DNA of 64,000 nucleotides from Blastomussa wellsi (Eukaryota > Cnidaria > Anthozoa > Scleractinia > Plerogyridae). The translations under genes and the position numbers were made by a program. Positions 1 to 7,715 of the stretch are shown here, piece after piece. The stretch covers positions 16,265,025 through 16,329,024 of the forward strand of contig OX393568.1 in the NCBI GenBank assembly GCA_947652115.1, in the 5' to 3' direction. The notes under the pieces are model-generated. The model saw only the letters and a list, made by a program, of their open reading frames with translations. It ran no database searches and had not been told where the DNA came from. Within the stretch, counting starts at the first letter, position 1; every line of letters starts with the position of its first letter.

Positions 1-17
1 GCAATTTTGGCATCCAT
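1..17 (-). CDS. possible start of another element gene, running off the left edge
   Basis: On the minus strand an ATG lies at 17-15 and a second, in another frame, at 13-11. They sit 21 bases after the stop of the preceding minus-strand gene, and the gap is AT-rich like the other gaps in this block. Only five or six codons are inside the window, so neither frame nor product can be judged. The call rests on collinearity with the row of minus-strand genes to its right. Confidence 0.3.
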
Positions 18-37
18 TTCTAAGAGAGAAAAAAAGT

Positions 38-445
38 TTAAGGGAACCGAAATGCTGCATAGGCCAGAGCGAACGCGAGTTCGCCATTTTTCTGCTGCTG
101 GCTTGGTTGATAAAAATCAGAGAATTTAGGTTCTTTGGGAGGCGACATTCGTTCTTCAGGATGCAGTTTGTTGTAGAGTTTAAAAGCATAATCGGTGTTG
201 ACGAAGTTTTGTTTCGCCTCCTCTTTTATCTGTGCATTTGTTGCAATCCAGTCGAGAAGTTTTGTTCGGTCACGCGCGTATTTTGCGTACGCAGCTTGGT
301 ACGCTTCGAGAGCTTTATCGTGCCGCACTTTTTCTTCAAGCGCGGCTTTGTCGCCGCCGCCAAAAGCTCTCGCGAGATAATTTCCGCCGATGAAAGCCGC
401 TGCATTCAACACAGCTCCGCCAACCATAATCGCGATACTTGCCAT
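38..445 (-). CDS. small element-encoded membrane protein, 135 aa
   Basis: Open frame from ATG (445-443) to TAA (40-38). The first 28 residues are hydrophobic and Gly/Ala-rich (GGAVLNAAAFIGG) and could form one membrane segment. Residues of roughly 30-90 are charged and probably helical, rich in Lys, Glu and Ala. The tail is Pro-rich and then hydrophobic. It resembles hypothetical proteins found repeatedly in cnidarian genomes beside the other genes of this block, but no function is known to me. The AT-rich 46-bp gap upstream contains a TATA-like stretch and an A-run directly before the ATG, as in its neighbours. A virion membrane or structural role is inference from context only. Confidence 0.7.
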   Translation of the reverse strand: MASIAIMVGGAVLNAAAFIGGNYLARAFGGGDKAALEEKVRHDKALEAYQAAYAKYARDRTKLLDWIATNAQIKEEAKQNFVNTDYAFKLYNKLHPEERMSPPKEPKFSDFYQPSQQQKNGELAFALAYAAFRFP

Positions 446-490
446 TTTTTTCTTATATTTATTTTTTCAAAATGTTGGCCGGAAGGATTT

Positions 491-712
491 TCAGACGCTG
501 GCGGGAAGGATTTTCTGGTCCACCAGATAATTTTTGAGCGCGATGCTACCCGCCATCACAGCTGTGAACAATCCATAATTTTCGAAGGAATTTGAAGGGT
601 CAGCTGTAAAACTTTTCTTGAACGTTTTTTTGGCCACCCATCCAATGCCCGCAGCGAGGCCGACGAGGGTTGCGGAATCCATGGCGATTTTGACGAGCTT
701 GTTGTCAGACAT
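491..712 (-). CDS. two-segment small membrane protein, 73 aa
   Basis: The chosen start is the ATG at 712-710 (MSDNKL...); the frame extends four codons further upstream only through a TTG. Two hydrophobic segments are visible, about residues 13-25 (LVGLAAGIGWVA) and 47-60 (YGLFTAVMAGSIAL), separated by a short basic/polar loop. That is the layout of a small two-pass membrane protein. A TATAAA-like box lies about 24 bases upstream on the minus strand. It follows the next gene upstream with almost no spacing. Function unrecognised; the compact setting suggests a virion or membrane component of the integrated element. Confidence 0.65.
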   Translation of the reverse strand: MSDNKLVKIAMDSATLVGLAAGIGWVAKKTFKKSFTADPSNSFENYGLFTAVMAGSIALKNYLVDQKILPASV

Positions 713-717
713 GTTGG

Positions 718-1182
718 TCAAATTGGAAATTTTTTATAGAAAGAGAGAAAATTATTTAATTGGAAAATTTTTGGCTGCAACAATCTCCAAAGTAACTCTA
801 TCTTTTCTTGATCACTTAGCTCTTCCACATTTTTCAATTTCCTAATTAACTCTTCATTTTCTTGAACATTTTGCGCTTCCACAAGTATTTTTATCACTCT
901 CCAAATCACTTCTAACATTTTTTTCTCATTTTCTTCATTTCGCTCGTTTACCAAAAGAATTTTTGTCGCTACACAAAACACTTCTAACACCTTTTCCACA
1001 TTTTTCACATTTTCCTCATTTTGCTCATTTGGCACATTTTCCTCATTTTCCTCCGCAGACGTGAGATCAGGATTTTTGACAAGCCAAACGACACTTTTAA
1101 AGCAACACTTTGTGAAATACCACCAAAATAGGCCGATGCCTGCTGCTGCGGTGGTTATCGCGAACGGGGTGATTTTCGGCAT
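718..1182 (-). CDS. N-terminally anchored Glu/Asn-rich helical protein, 154 aa
   Basis: Open from ATG (1182-1180) to TGA (720-718). Residues about 7-24 form a hydrophobic, aromatic-rich membrane segment, followed by a Glu/Asn-rich region with imperfect repeats of the type (N)EENxxN and then amphipathic helices rich in Leu, Val and Lys. The repeated acidic blocks suggest internal duplication within the gene. The stop lies only five bases before the ATG of the next gene. No family recognised. The low-complexity composition makes homology searches unreliable, but the continuous frame between real neighbours argues that it is coding. Confidence 0.6.
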   Translation of the reverse strand: MPKITPFAITTAAAGIGLFWWYFTKCCFKSVVWLVKNPDLTSAEENEENVPNEQNEENVKNVEKVLEVFCVATKILLVNERNEENEKKMLEVIWRVIKILVEAQNVQENEELIRKLKNVEELSDQEKIELLWRLLQPKIFQLNNFLSFYKKFPI

Positions 1183-1218
1183 TTTATATTCTGCAAAATA
1201 TATTCAAATGGCTTTTTT

Positions 1219-1641
1219 TTAGTCCATATGGCGAAGGCCTTTTTTGGGTTGCGGTGGGGATTCTTGAATCACCTGCGGCGCAGGTGCTGGCGGAGGTGCC
1301 GGCGCAGTTGGCCGAAAAAAGGCTTTGATGTCTTCTCGCTTGACATAAGTCGTTACAATCATTGCGCCAATTCCAAAGATAGAGATCCATTGGGTTGTGC
1401 TGAACCAATCTCTGCATTTGGAATCATATGCAGCGGGTTCTGACGGCGCAGGCGCAGGCGCAGGAGGATCAGGTGCAGATTTTTTTTCGTTTGCCATTTT
1501 CTCGAGAGCTTTTTTCTGCGCTTCGCGGGCCAACCGAGTTCTTTGAGCAACCAGTCTACCAGCGGCCACTCGCTTGGGATTTTTGGCGCGCTTTGTGGCA
1601 GCGCTCGGAGTTTGTGAAGTTACTTGGCTTTCCATTTCCAT
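1219..1641 (-). CDS. Pro/Ala-rich single-pass membrane protein, 140 aa
   Basis: ATG at 1641-1639, with a second in-frame ATG two codons on, and TAA at 1221-1219. The first half is basic and helical (residues about 15-55, rich in Lys, Arg and Ala), followed by a Pro/Ala linker, one hydrophobic segment around residues 84-97 (WISIFGIGAMIVTTYV), and a second Pro/Ala-rich tail. The arrangement basic domain, linker, membrane anchor recalls small virion-associated proteins. I recall similar unnamed proteins in other cnidarian element blocks, but no biochemical function. It starts 14 bp after the stop of the upstream gene. Confidence 0.65.
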   Translation of the reverse strand: MEMESQVTSQTPSAATKRAKNPKRVAAGRLVAQRTRLAREAQKKALEKMANEKKSAPDPPAPAPAPSEPAAYDSKCRDWFSTTQWISIFGIGAMIVTTYVKREDIKAFFRPTAPAPPPAPAPQVIQESPPQPKKGLRHMD

Positions 1642-1655
1642 TGGAAGATGACGAA

Positions 1656-2258
1656 TTATTCAGCGGTTGGTGAGGAAAGCTCAGCGGTTGGCGAGGAAAG
1701 CTCAGCAGTTGGTGAGGAATCTTCCGATTTACCTTCGCTTTTCCAATCAATGTTTTTTATTGTGATCAGCGCCGCGTCGGCTGTTGAGAGAAAATGTCCG
1801 CACGTGAGTGCAATGCGGCCAGCAAGTTTGGTGAGATCTTTCTTGATTAAGGAGTTTCTGAGTTCTTTTTGACAAACTTCGTTGTCTTTGACTTTGGCGA
1901 CCATTCCGACTGCTTTTGTCACAAGAAAAATGAAGCAATCGATCAATCTATCAGATGTCTTTGAGCCCTCAAAAGCCTCCAAACGTTTGATGTATTTCTC
2001 AACATCTTTGTCGGAGAGGCGCTTGACCTGATCGTGCGACAGTTGCACGCCGAGGGTTTCTTTGGCTTTTCCTGTCGAAACCAGCACGGCCAGCTGCTCG
2101 CGAAGAGCGGGAATATCAGGCTGCAATGAAGAGACATTGCCGGGCGCGGGCGCGGGCGTAGCGCTGGTTGGCTCAGCTTCAAGCAAGTTCAAAACGTCGG
2201 TCATCACGACGTCGTCGAAATCAACATTGGCCATGTGGACGTCTTCGCAAGCACTCAT
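1656..2258 (-). CDS. element-encoded helical protein with a C-terminal tandem repeat, 200 aa
   Basis: ATG 2258-2256, TAA 1658-1656. The N-terminal 25 residues are acidic, followed by an Ala/Pro linker and a mostly helical region (about residues 50-170) that includes a hydrophobic helix around IDCFIFLVTKAVGMV. The C-terminus carries three copies of a seven-residue unit, SSPTAEL, encoded by three 21-bp direct repeats. Cnidarian element blocks of this type carry a similar protein, as I recall it; function unknown. The A-rich leader directly before the ATG matches the neighbouring genes. Intact, with no sign of decay. Confidence 0.7.
   Translation of the reverse strand: MSACEDVHMANVDFDDVVMTDVLNLLEAEPTSATPAPAPGNVSSLQPDIPALREQLAVLVSTGKAKETLGVQLSHDQVKRLSDKDVEKYIKRLEAFEGSKTSDRLIDCFIFLVTKAVGMVAKVKDNEVCQKELRNSLIKKDLTKLAGRIALTCGHFLSTADAALITIKNIDWKSEGKSEDSSPTAELSSPTAELSSPTAE
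1661..1723. repeat. three 21-bp in-frame direct repeats
   Basis: Three near-identical 21-bp units (1661-1681, 1682-1702, 1703-1723) encode the SSPTAEL repeat at the end of the 200-aa gene. Units one and two differ by one base and the third by a few, so the expansion looks recent and stayed in frame. Confidence 0.9.
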
Positions 2259-2281
2259 TTTTTTGTCTATAGTTTCTTTTT

Positions 2282-4018
2282 TTAATTGCGAACAAATTTT
2301 ATTCCGAAAGGGTGCCGAAGCGCGAACACAAGGAAGGAAAACTTATTTTCCTTCAACCTCGAAACATATTCTTTCTTTTCATCTGGAGAAAGATCGCCGC
2401 CGAATTCAAAAACCGTTTTCAAAGTCTTCTGTGAGGGCGTGTAGAAAAGCACAAGCGCAGCCACGTTTTCGCGGAAAGAAGCTGTGATGCTGGTCATCTT
2501 CTGCGTCAGCACCCACACGCTGAATCCCATATGGCGGGCGCTGAATGCGAGCTTGACCAGCGGACCTGAGCGCTTTTTCACATCTTTCGTGTCTGCGCAG
2601 TCATCGAGGATCAACAACGTGTTGGTGCCCTCGAAAAGCCAGGTGATGAGCTTCCACCAGGGCTCAACTTGGTCTTGTTCGCAAACGACAACCTCAAAAC
2701 GCGGGTCCTTTTCTGCGAAACGATGAAAAGTCTTGTTCCAGACGAATGTCGGACAGATGAGCACGATGTTGTCAAACTTGCCGCGGAAAGGGCCGTGGAG
2801 CTGATCAACCACAAACTTTGATTTGCCTGAATTTGTCGGGCCCACGATGAGAGCGTTGAACGGAACGCTCGCCTTCCTCTCGAGCTCGAGCAGAACCCCG
2901 TTTTGCGTGTTCACAAGCCGTGTGCCGCTGCCGTGCAGCGTCTGATCTGTCATGGAGCGCAGATCGACCAGAAGCCCCAACTTGTCTTCGCTCCAGAACT
3001 TTGTCTTGTTCATGTGGGGCGTACTTTTCTGCGGAAAGAAGCGGCGGACCATCTCCCACATGTCCCTCTTTGAGATGCCGGTGTTGTAGAGCCTGTTGGG
3101 CTTGCCTTTCACCGTGACGTTGACTTTCGTGAGGCCGGGGTTGATGAACTTTTCTGAATCTCTGGCCCCTTGTGCGTAAGGCTCGATGAACAGGAGAAGG
3201 ATCGCTTTCAAGGACCGGCTTTGGGGGTTGATACTGAGGTTAATCTTTTCATCGCTTTTGAGGAAGGTGTGCGTTTTAAGAAGATTGACGTCATCAAAGG
3301 CGAAGGGCTTCCCCTTGTGGTAAACACTGCTCGCCTCGGCCGCCAGAGGCTTGCTGCTCATCATTTCGTACTCGATCTTGATCTTCGTCAGCCTGTATTT
3401 CAGTTTTTCCGGGTCTGAGCCTTTGACAACCTGCGAGGCCTGTGCAAGGGTCAGCTGAAACAAGAGTTCTTGGAAGAGCGCTTGGGGATAAAAGACACCG
3501 CGGTCGGTCAAAATTTGGTGGTCCAGCCGGATCCGATATTCGGTGCCATAAACTTCGGCTAGCGCGTTTTCCGCGGCAACACCCGAGGTTTTCTTATCCT
3601 CAGTATTCGAGCGGATCTTGCAGAGATCCTCGCTTTGAATTCCGTCGAGCTGCCTGTTGTCTCGCTCCTCCTGCGAGAGGAAAAGGTCCTCCCAGGTCTT
3701 GTAGATGTCATAACCGCCAATGTTCTGCAGATCTGCGACCCCGAACTTCACAACCTGCCTGTCGACCAGAGCGCGCCCGACGTTTTGTACGAGGAAGTTG
3801 TTGGGGTCACCTCCAGAAAGATCTATGTTGAAAATTAGCGCGAGCGAGCCGGGCACGAGGACCTCGTTCTCACCCAGCTTGGGCACGTAAACATTCAGGG
3901 TATCGCCGGGGTTGGCCTCGCTCGGATTGAAGGTGAAGCGCTGCGTTGAACGCTCGAATTTATCCGCGTTGAGATTTTTTTCTGTGTGTGATGGACGAAG
4001 GTTTTCTTGCACCGCCAT
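2282..4018 (-). CDS. putative capsid-like domain fused to an A32/FtsK-type packaging ATPase, 578 aa
   Basis: Start taken at ATG 4018-4016 (MAVQENLRPS...), the boundary of the divergent gene pair; an upstream extension is out of character and overlaps the other gene. Residues about 1-382 are rich in predicted beta structure, with no enzymatic motif. Residues about 384-578 are a P-loop ATPase: Walker A GPTNSGKS (393-400), Walker B LLILDD (468-473), a probable arginine finger in FSARH (R495), and a sensor-like WVLTQ (502-506). This matches the poxvirus A32-like/FtsK-HerA packaging ATPases of Polinton-like viruses, which power genome packaging into capsids. In those viruses capsid protein and ATPase are normally separate genes; here they are one open frame with no linker. 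Calling the N-terminal part capsid is inference from size, beta content and partner. Confidence 0.75.
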   Translation of the reverse strand: MAVQENLRPSHTEKNLNADKFERSTQRFTFNPSEANPGDTLNVYVPKLGENEVLVPGSLALIFNIDLSGGDPNNFLVQNVGRALVDRQVVKFGVADLQNIGGYDIYKTWEDLFLSQEERDNRQLDGIQSEDLCKIRSNTEDKKTSGVAAENALAEVYGTEYRIRLDHQILTDRGVFYPQALFQELLFQLTLAQASQVVKGSDPEKLKYRLTKIKIEYEMMSSKPLAAEASSVYHKGKPFAFDDVNLLKTHTFLKSDEKINLSINPQSRSLKAILLLFIEPYAQGARDSEKFINPGLTKVNVTVKGKPNRLYNTGISKRDMWEMVRRFFPQKSTPHMNKTKFWSEDKLGLLVDLRSMTDQTLHGSGTRLVNTQNGVLLELERKASVPFNALIVGPTNSGKSKFVVDQLHGPFRGKFDNIVLICPTFVWNKTFHRFAEKDPRFEVVVCEQDQVEPWWKLITWLFEGTNTLLILDDCADTKDVKKRSGPLVKLAFSARHMGFSVWVLTQKMTSITASFRENVAALVLFYTPSQKTLKTVFEFGGDLSPDEKKEYVSRLKENKFSFLVFALRHPFGIKFVRN

Positions 4019-4051
4019 ATAAACAGAAAAAATATTTTCATTTAATAGACA
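4019..4051. promoter_or_regulatory. 33-bp bidirectional promoter between divergent element genes
   Basis: The whole space between the ATG of the minus-strand capsid/ATPase gene (4018) and the ATG of the plus-strand gene (4052) is 33 bp of AT-rich sequence. It holds ATATAAA next to one gene and a TTTAAT stretch near the other, with AAAAAATATTTTCA between. Both genes must be transcribed from here or from inside each other. Confidence 0.55.
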
Positions 4052-5352
4052 ATGGCGGAAGGTGGCGATCATCACTTTGGACATGAAGACCCTGACCTTG
4101 ACGATGCAATCGACAACGATGGCGATGACGATGAACAAGAGGTTAACAGCACCGGCCATTTTGTGCAAGAGCGGCCTGCCTGACGAATCCTATGTTGAAA
4201 CGCCTTTGTTAGGTGATTTTGTGAATGCTGACAAACCAACAATTATTGAAAAAATTATAAACAAGCTCAAAAGGAATTTCCCAAAAATAAACTTAAGAAA
4301 ATTAGGTCCAGTTGGTTTCTCCAAAAAGGCTGGAAATGATTCAATTGTTCGTTTGGGTCCAAAAGGTGGTGAGACTAAAATTTTCAAAAAAGACGGTGGT
4401 TATCTCAAAAGTTTCACAGACAGGTTCAAAGAATTCCTTGGTCCACCAGCTGAAACTCTGATTGCTCAAGATGATGAGAGCATAAGAGAACAACGCCAGG
4501 AATTGAGAGAGGCTGAACAACAATTAAGAGAGGCTGAAAAAAGTGCTGCAGAAAAGGAAAAAACTACAGAAGGGGTTCGAAATCTGAGAATCGGACTTGA
4601 GCACACTCAAGCGAGGATTGATGCAATTCATGATGAACATGGTTCAAATGTTGAAAGTGAGGCGGAACTGCGCAGACTTAAGCAACTGGAAAAAAATCTT
4701 CAAACTGATCTCGAAAACGAAAAGAAAGAGATTGCTTCACTCGAAAAACTTGCAAAAAATAAAGCAAAAGCTCAACAAAAGGTTGAAAAAATCAGAGCAG
4801 GCCTTGCTGAGACACAAAAAAGAAGAACGCTCTTCAACAAAATCTGAACGACACGAGACCGCTTGATGAATTGAATGAACAGGAGGCCGAGCTCCAGCGC
4901 CAAAATGAAGAAGACAGGGCGGTCATCGACGATGAGAACGCTTCACCCTCTGAAAAAGAAGCCGCGGAAGCACGAGTTGCAGAAAGAACCGAGGAGCTTG
5001 GCTGTCTACAAACACAGATTGCGGAAAGAGAAAGAACCATGCGCTTCGAGAACGCGTAAAAGAGATCTTCAAGAAATACGGCGTGACCGTCACGGCTGTT
5101 CTTCTTGCGGCTGGAGTCACGATCGGCGCCGTCGTCGGCGTCATAAACAACTCGCTGAAAGCCACCGCAAAAGGACTCGGAAATGGTTTGAAAGAGATTG
5201 GCAAAAAACTTGCTGGAATCCTTCCCGGGTTAATTGGCTCGATCGTTTCTTTTCTTTTCAAAGCTGCTGGGGAGGTCGTCTCTTTTCTGGCGGAGCACGT
5301 CTGGCTTCTGATTTTGGCTGCGGTTGCCTTTTTGATTGAGAACCGGCGTTAA
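4052..5352 (+). pseudogene. coiled-coil membrane protein of the element, broken by three frameshifts
   Basis: The N-terminus starts at ATG 4052 (MAEGGDHHFG..., acidic, His/Asp-rich) and runs into TGA at about 4181. The next part continues in another frame from about 4165 (SGLPDESYVETPLLG...) to a stop at 4847. A third part runs in the first frame again from about 4823 to 5059, and the last part (5041-5352) in yet another. Together they describe one protein of about 430 residues: acidic head, basic middle, a long Glu/Lys/Gln coiled coil (encoded about 4480-5040), then hydrophobic segments near the C-terminus (TAVLLAAGVTIGAVVGVI and VWLLILAAVAFLIE). The second shift lies at an A6 run (4816-4821); the others are not in clear homopolymers. 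I recall an unbroken relative in cnidarian elements, function unknown. Decay or assembly error are both possible. Confidence 0.7.
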
Positions 5353-6932
5353 CGCAATGCAAAGAAAGCCAACCCCGCAACTGCAGCCGCGCCAACAGCG
5401 GCAGCAATTTTGTTGTTGTGATGGCTGTCTGTGTCAGTCGCGGGTGTTGGTTCTTCTGTTTGCACTGCAGGCTTTGGATCTTTTTTGCTTTCAGCTGTGG
5501 GTGTAACTGCCTTGTGAACAGGGCTGTTTGACGGGTTCGGTCTCCCGCCATCCATCTTTTGAAGTCCCACTTTTTTCGCGCTCGTGTTTACCTCGTTGTT
5601 TATCCCCAGCTTCATGCCTTGCACCGCTTGTTTGAGATGGTTGTTATAACCGATTGTGCTTTCTGTGTTTATCTCCATGTTCCCTGGCATCAGCCACGCG
5701 CCGGGGCAAACAGGCCTCACATTGGCCTCGTCAACGGCAAGTTCGTATCTTTGAACTGACTTGGCCAGGTCAGGCTGCCTCACTGCGTCTTCCACCAAGA
5801 CGAGGAACTCGCTCTGGGCTTCTTTTGCTCTGCCTCCAGCCCCCAGAATGCTGCTGCGGACGTTGACTTGCGCACCCAAGATGCAATAAACAAACGCTTC
5901 AATCGACTGGTTTATTCGCGACAAACCGGCCTGGGTCAAACCTGCCGAGGTTTTGGGTGCAAACCAGTTGAATTGCTCTTCCGCGGCGTCATTTCTGATG
6001 AAACAAATTGAAATTCCCTTTTCTGACGCTCTTGGATCCTCGTCATCAAATTTTGCTTTTGCTGATGGATGGGGAACGTTCCGGATGAAAGGATCGCGGC
6101 AATAAATATAAACGCTCCCCAACCCGTGATTCGGGCCTTGCGTAAACCGGAAATCCGTCGAGGGGTCAATTTCGAACTCTGCACATAATCTTTTCCACGA
6201 AGCTTCATCATATTCATTGTTGGTTTGGCTCCATGTTGGATCGCCAGGCAGTGCGCCAACGCTTTGTATTCCTCCGAGCTGAAAGAGGATGCGCCGAACT
6301 GTAAAATACACGTGAAAAATATAAAACGCCCGCACCTGCGGCGGCAGCATTGTGCTGTCAAATACTTCTCGTGAGATTCCGCAGCCTGCCGTCGCACACC
6401 ACACTGCGAAATTCAGCTGCTGGTCCCAAAAAGATAGATTTGGTCCCGACAACCATTTTTTCGCCGGCTTTGACGTTTCGAACTTCAGCTGCTCCTTTTG
6501 GAAGACCTCTCTGAACTTTGCTGAAAAATACTGGTTTGGGGTGACATAAATGTCGATTGCTTTGTTGAATATTTTTTTCAAACTCGGCGCCGCTTCTTCG
6601 AATGGAACGGCTGGAACAGCCAGCGACCTTTTTTCTGTGAGGGGCGTCAGCTGGAAAGGGAAACCGTCAAAGGCTCCGCCAACCAAACCCAGCGCTTTTT
6701 TTATTCCTGCGCTCCAATATTCTGGATCTGATCCGAATACGCTTTCCAAACTGCCGGGCCCCTCTTTTCAGAATATTTCGGCTGTTGCTGTGTTGTCCGG
6801 TGCAAAAAATACCTGGGCTTCAAATTGGCTTTTGTCTGCCCTTGGAAACCGTGCAGAAAAAGCTGCCCACGCTTTGGTTTGTGCAAGCTTCGCATGGGCT
6901 GCCTGCGATACTTTTACGAGATATCCCAACAT
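5349..6932 (-). pseudogene. large probable structural protein of the element with an in-frame TGA
   Basis: ATG at 6932-6930 (MLGYLVKVSQAAHAK...) opens a frame of 528 codons ending with TAA at 5351-5349. The frame is continuous except for a TGA at 6770-6768, codon 55. No ATG exists in the first 100 codons after that stop, so re-initiation is unlikely. Past it lie a globular region with conserved-looking Trp, Tyr and Cys residues (for example LNFAVWCATAGCG, YIYCRDPF, FVYCILGAQVN), a Pro/Thr/Lys-rich linker and a C-terminal hydrophobic anchor (IAAAVGAAAVAGLAFFAL). The fold is unrecognised. Size and a C-terminal membrane anchor would fit a virion protein. The stop overlaps that of the convergent plus-strand gene by 4 bp. 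Readthrough, a sequencing error or real inactivation are the options. Confidence 0.75.
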
Positions 6933-6989
6933 TGCTGATATTTTTTCCCTGTTATTTTTCAATTGAAAATTTGCACGGAACAAAATAAA
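6933..6989. promoter_or_regulatory. 57-bp bidirectional promoter with a palindrome
   Basis: The gap between the divergent starts at 6932 (minus) and 6990 (plus) is AT-rich and contains the palindrome TTTTCAATTGAAAA (about 6956-6969). It therefore presents an AATTGAAAA motif to both genes. A similar AATTGAAATTTTTATA lies just before the next plus-strand gene (about 7698-7713). Confidence 0.5.
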
Positions 6990-7703
6990 ATGGTTGTGCT
7001 TACAATTGTTACAACTGAAAACGATCACACTGTTTTCTTTGACAATCCAATTCAGAACCCGAGTTATATCAGACTGTTGGGTTGTTCGCTTTTCAACTCG
7101 TGGCACAACTTAAGAAAATTGGGGAAAGTGTTTTATGAAAGGAAACTTAAAGTAAAGCCTGTTGAAGATCTAAAACTTCTTGAAACTCTTGCAAAGTCTC
7201 ATGAAACTCTTTTGTACCCTGGGAACTATGATCTCGAAAGTATCCAAAACTTTTTCAACAAAGATATCCCAGACAATCTGTTTTCTGCAACGCTGGGAAC
7301 ATTTGGGAGAACACTTATCATTGCTCCAAACAAAGAAAAAATTAACGAAAAATTTAGTTTTAATGACAGTCTGAAAGTTTTTCTTGACAAAAACGGCGGT
7401 GATGTTGTTTACACACAAATTGTTTTCGATGGTGTGAAAACTGAGAACTTTTATTTTATCCACTGCGATTTAGTGGACAGTGAGAAGAACCTTTTCAACG
7501 GAAAGCGCTCGAGTGTTCTTGCGAGTTTTGACATAAAAGGCAAACCTTATGAAAAAGTTTCTTATCAGAGCGGGGAGCTTCTTCTGAGAGACACAAATAA
7601 AACCGGAGAAGTTCATAGTTTAAACATCTCTGTCAAAAATGAAAATGGCCAACTGTTTGACTTTCATGGGTTCCCAATTTATTTCCTTTTAGAAATAAAT
7701 TGA
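6990..7703 (+). CDS. probable minor capsid or penton-like protein of the element, 237 aa
   Basis: ATG 6990-6992 (MVVLTIVTTENDHTVFF...) to TGA 7701-7703. The frame could extend upstream but only into the promoter of the divergent gene, so this start is preferred. The protein is soluble, dominated by short alternating hydrophobic/polar stretches typical of beta strands, with FFDNPIQNPSYIRLLGCSLFNSW near the N-terminus and YFIHCDLVDSEKNLFNG in the middle. It carries no enzymatic motif. A single-domain beta protein of this size beside a capsid/ATPase gene is what a penton or minor capsid protein looks like, but this is inference. I recall unnamed cnidarian relatives with the same two motifs. It is intact, with a plus-strand neighbour beginning 12 bp later. 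Confidence 0.7.
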   Translation: MVVLTIVTTENDHTVFFDNPIQNPSYIRLLGCSLFNSWHNLRKLGKVFYERKLKVKPVEDLKLLETLAKSHETLLYPGNYDLESIQNFFNKDIPDNLFSATLGTFGRTLIIAPNKEKINEKFSFNDSLKVFLDKNGGDVVYTQIVFDGVKTENFYFIHCDLVDSEKNLFNGKRSSVLASFDIKGKPYEKVSYQSGELLLRDTNKTGEVHSLNISVKNENGQLFDFHGFPIYFLLEIN

Positions 7704-7715
7704 AATTTTTATACA

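Noticed and set aside
107..595. Plus-strand open frame of 162 codons over the first minus-strand genes
   Set aside because: It is the antisense of better-supported genes at 38-445 and 491-712 and has low-complexity Phe/Cys-rich composition.
2062..2487. Plus-strand 141-codon frame
   Set aside because: Antisense of the 200-aa gene and of the ATPase C-terminus; no motif.
3442..3831. Plus-strand 129-codon Arg/Cys-rich frame
   Set aside because: Antisense shadow of the GC-rich capsid/ATPase gene.
4816..4822. A-AAA-AAG as a programmed -1 slippery site
   Set aside because: The reading frame does not place the heptamer correctly for the frame change actually needed, and two other breaks in the same gene have no slippery sequence.
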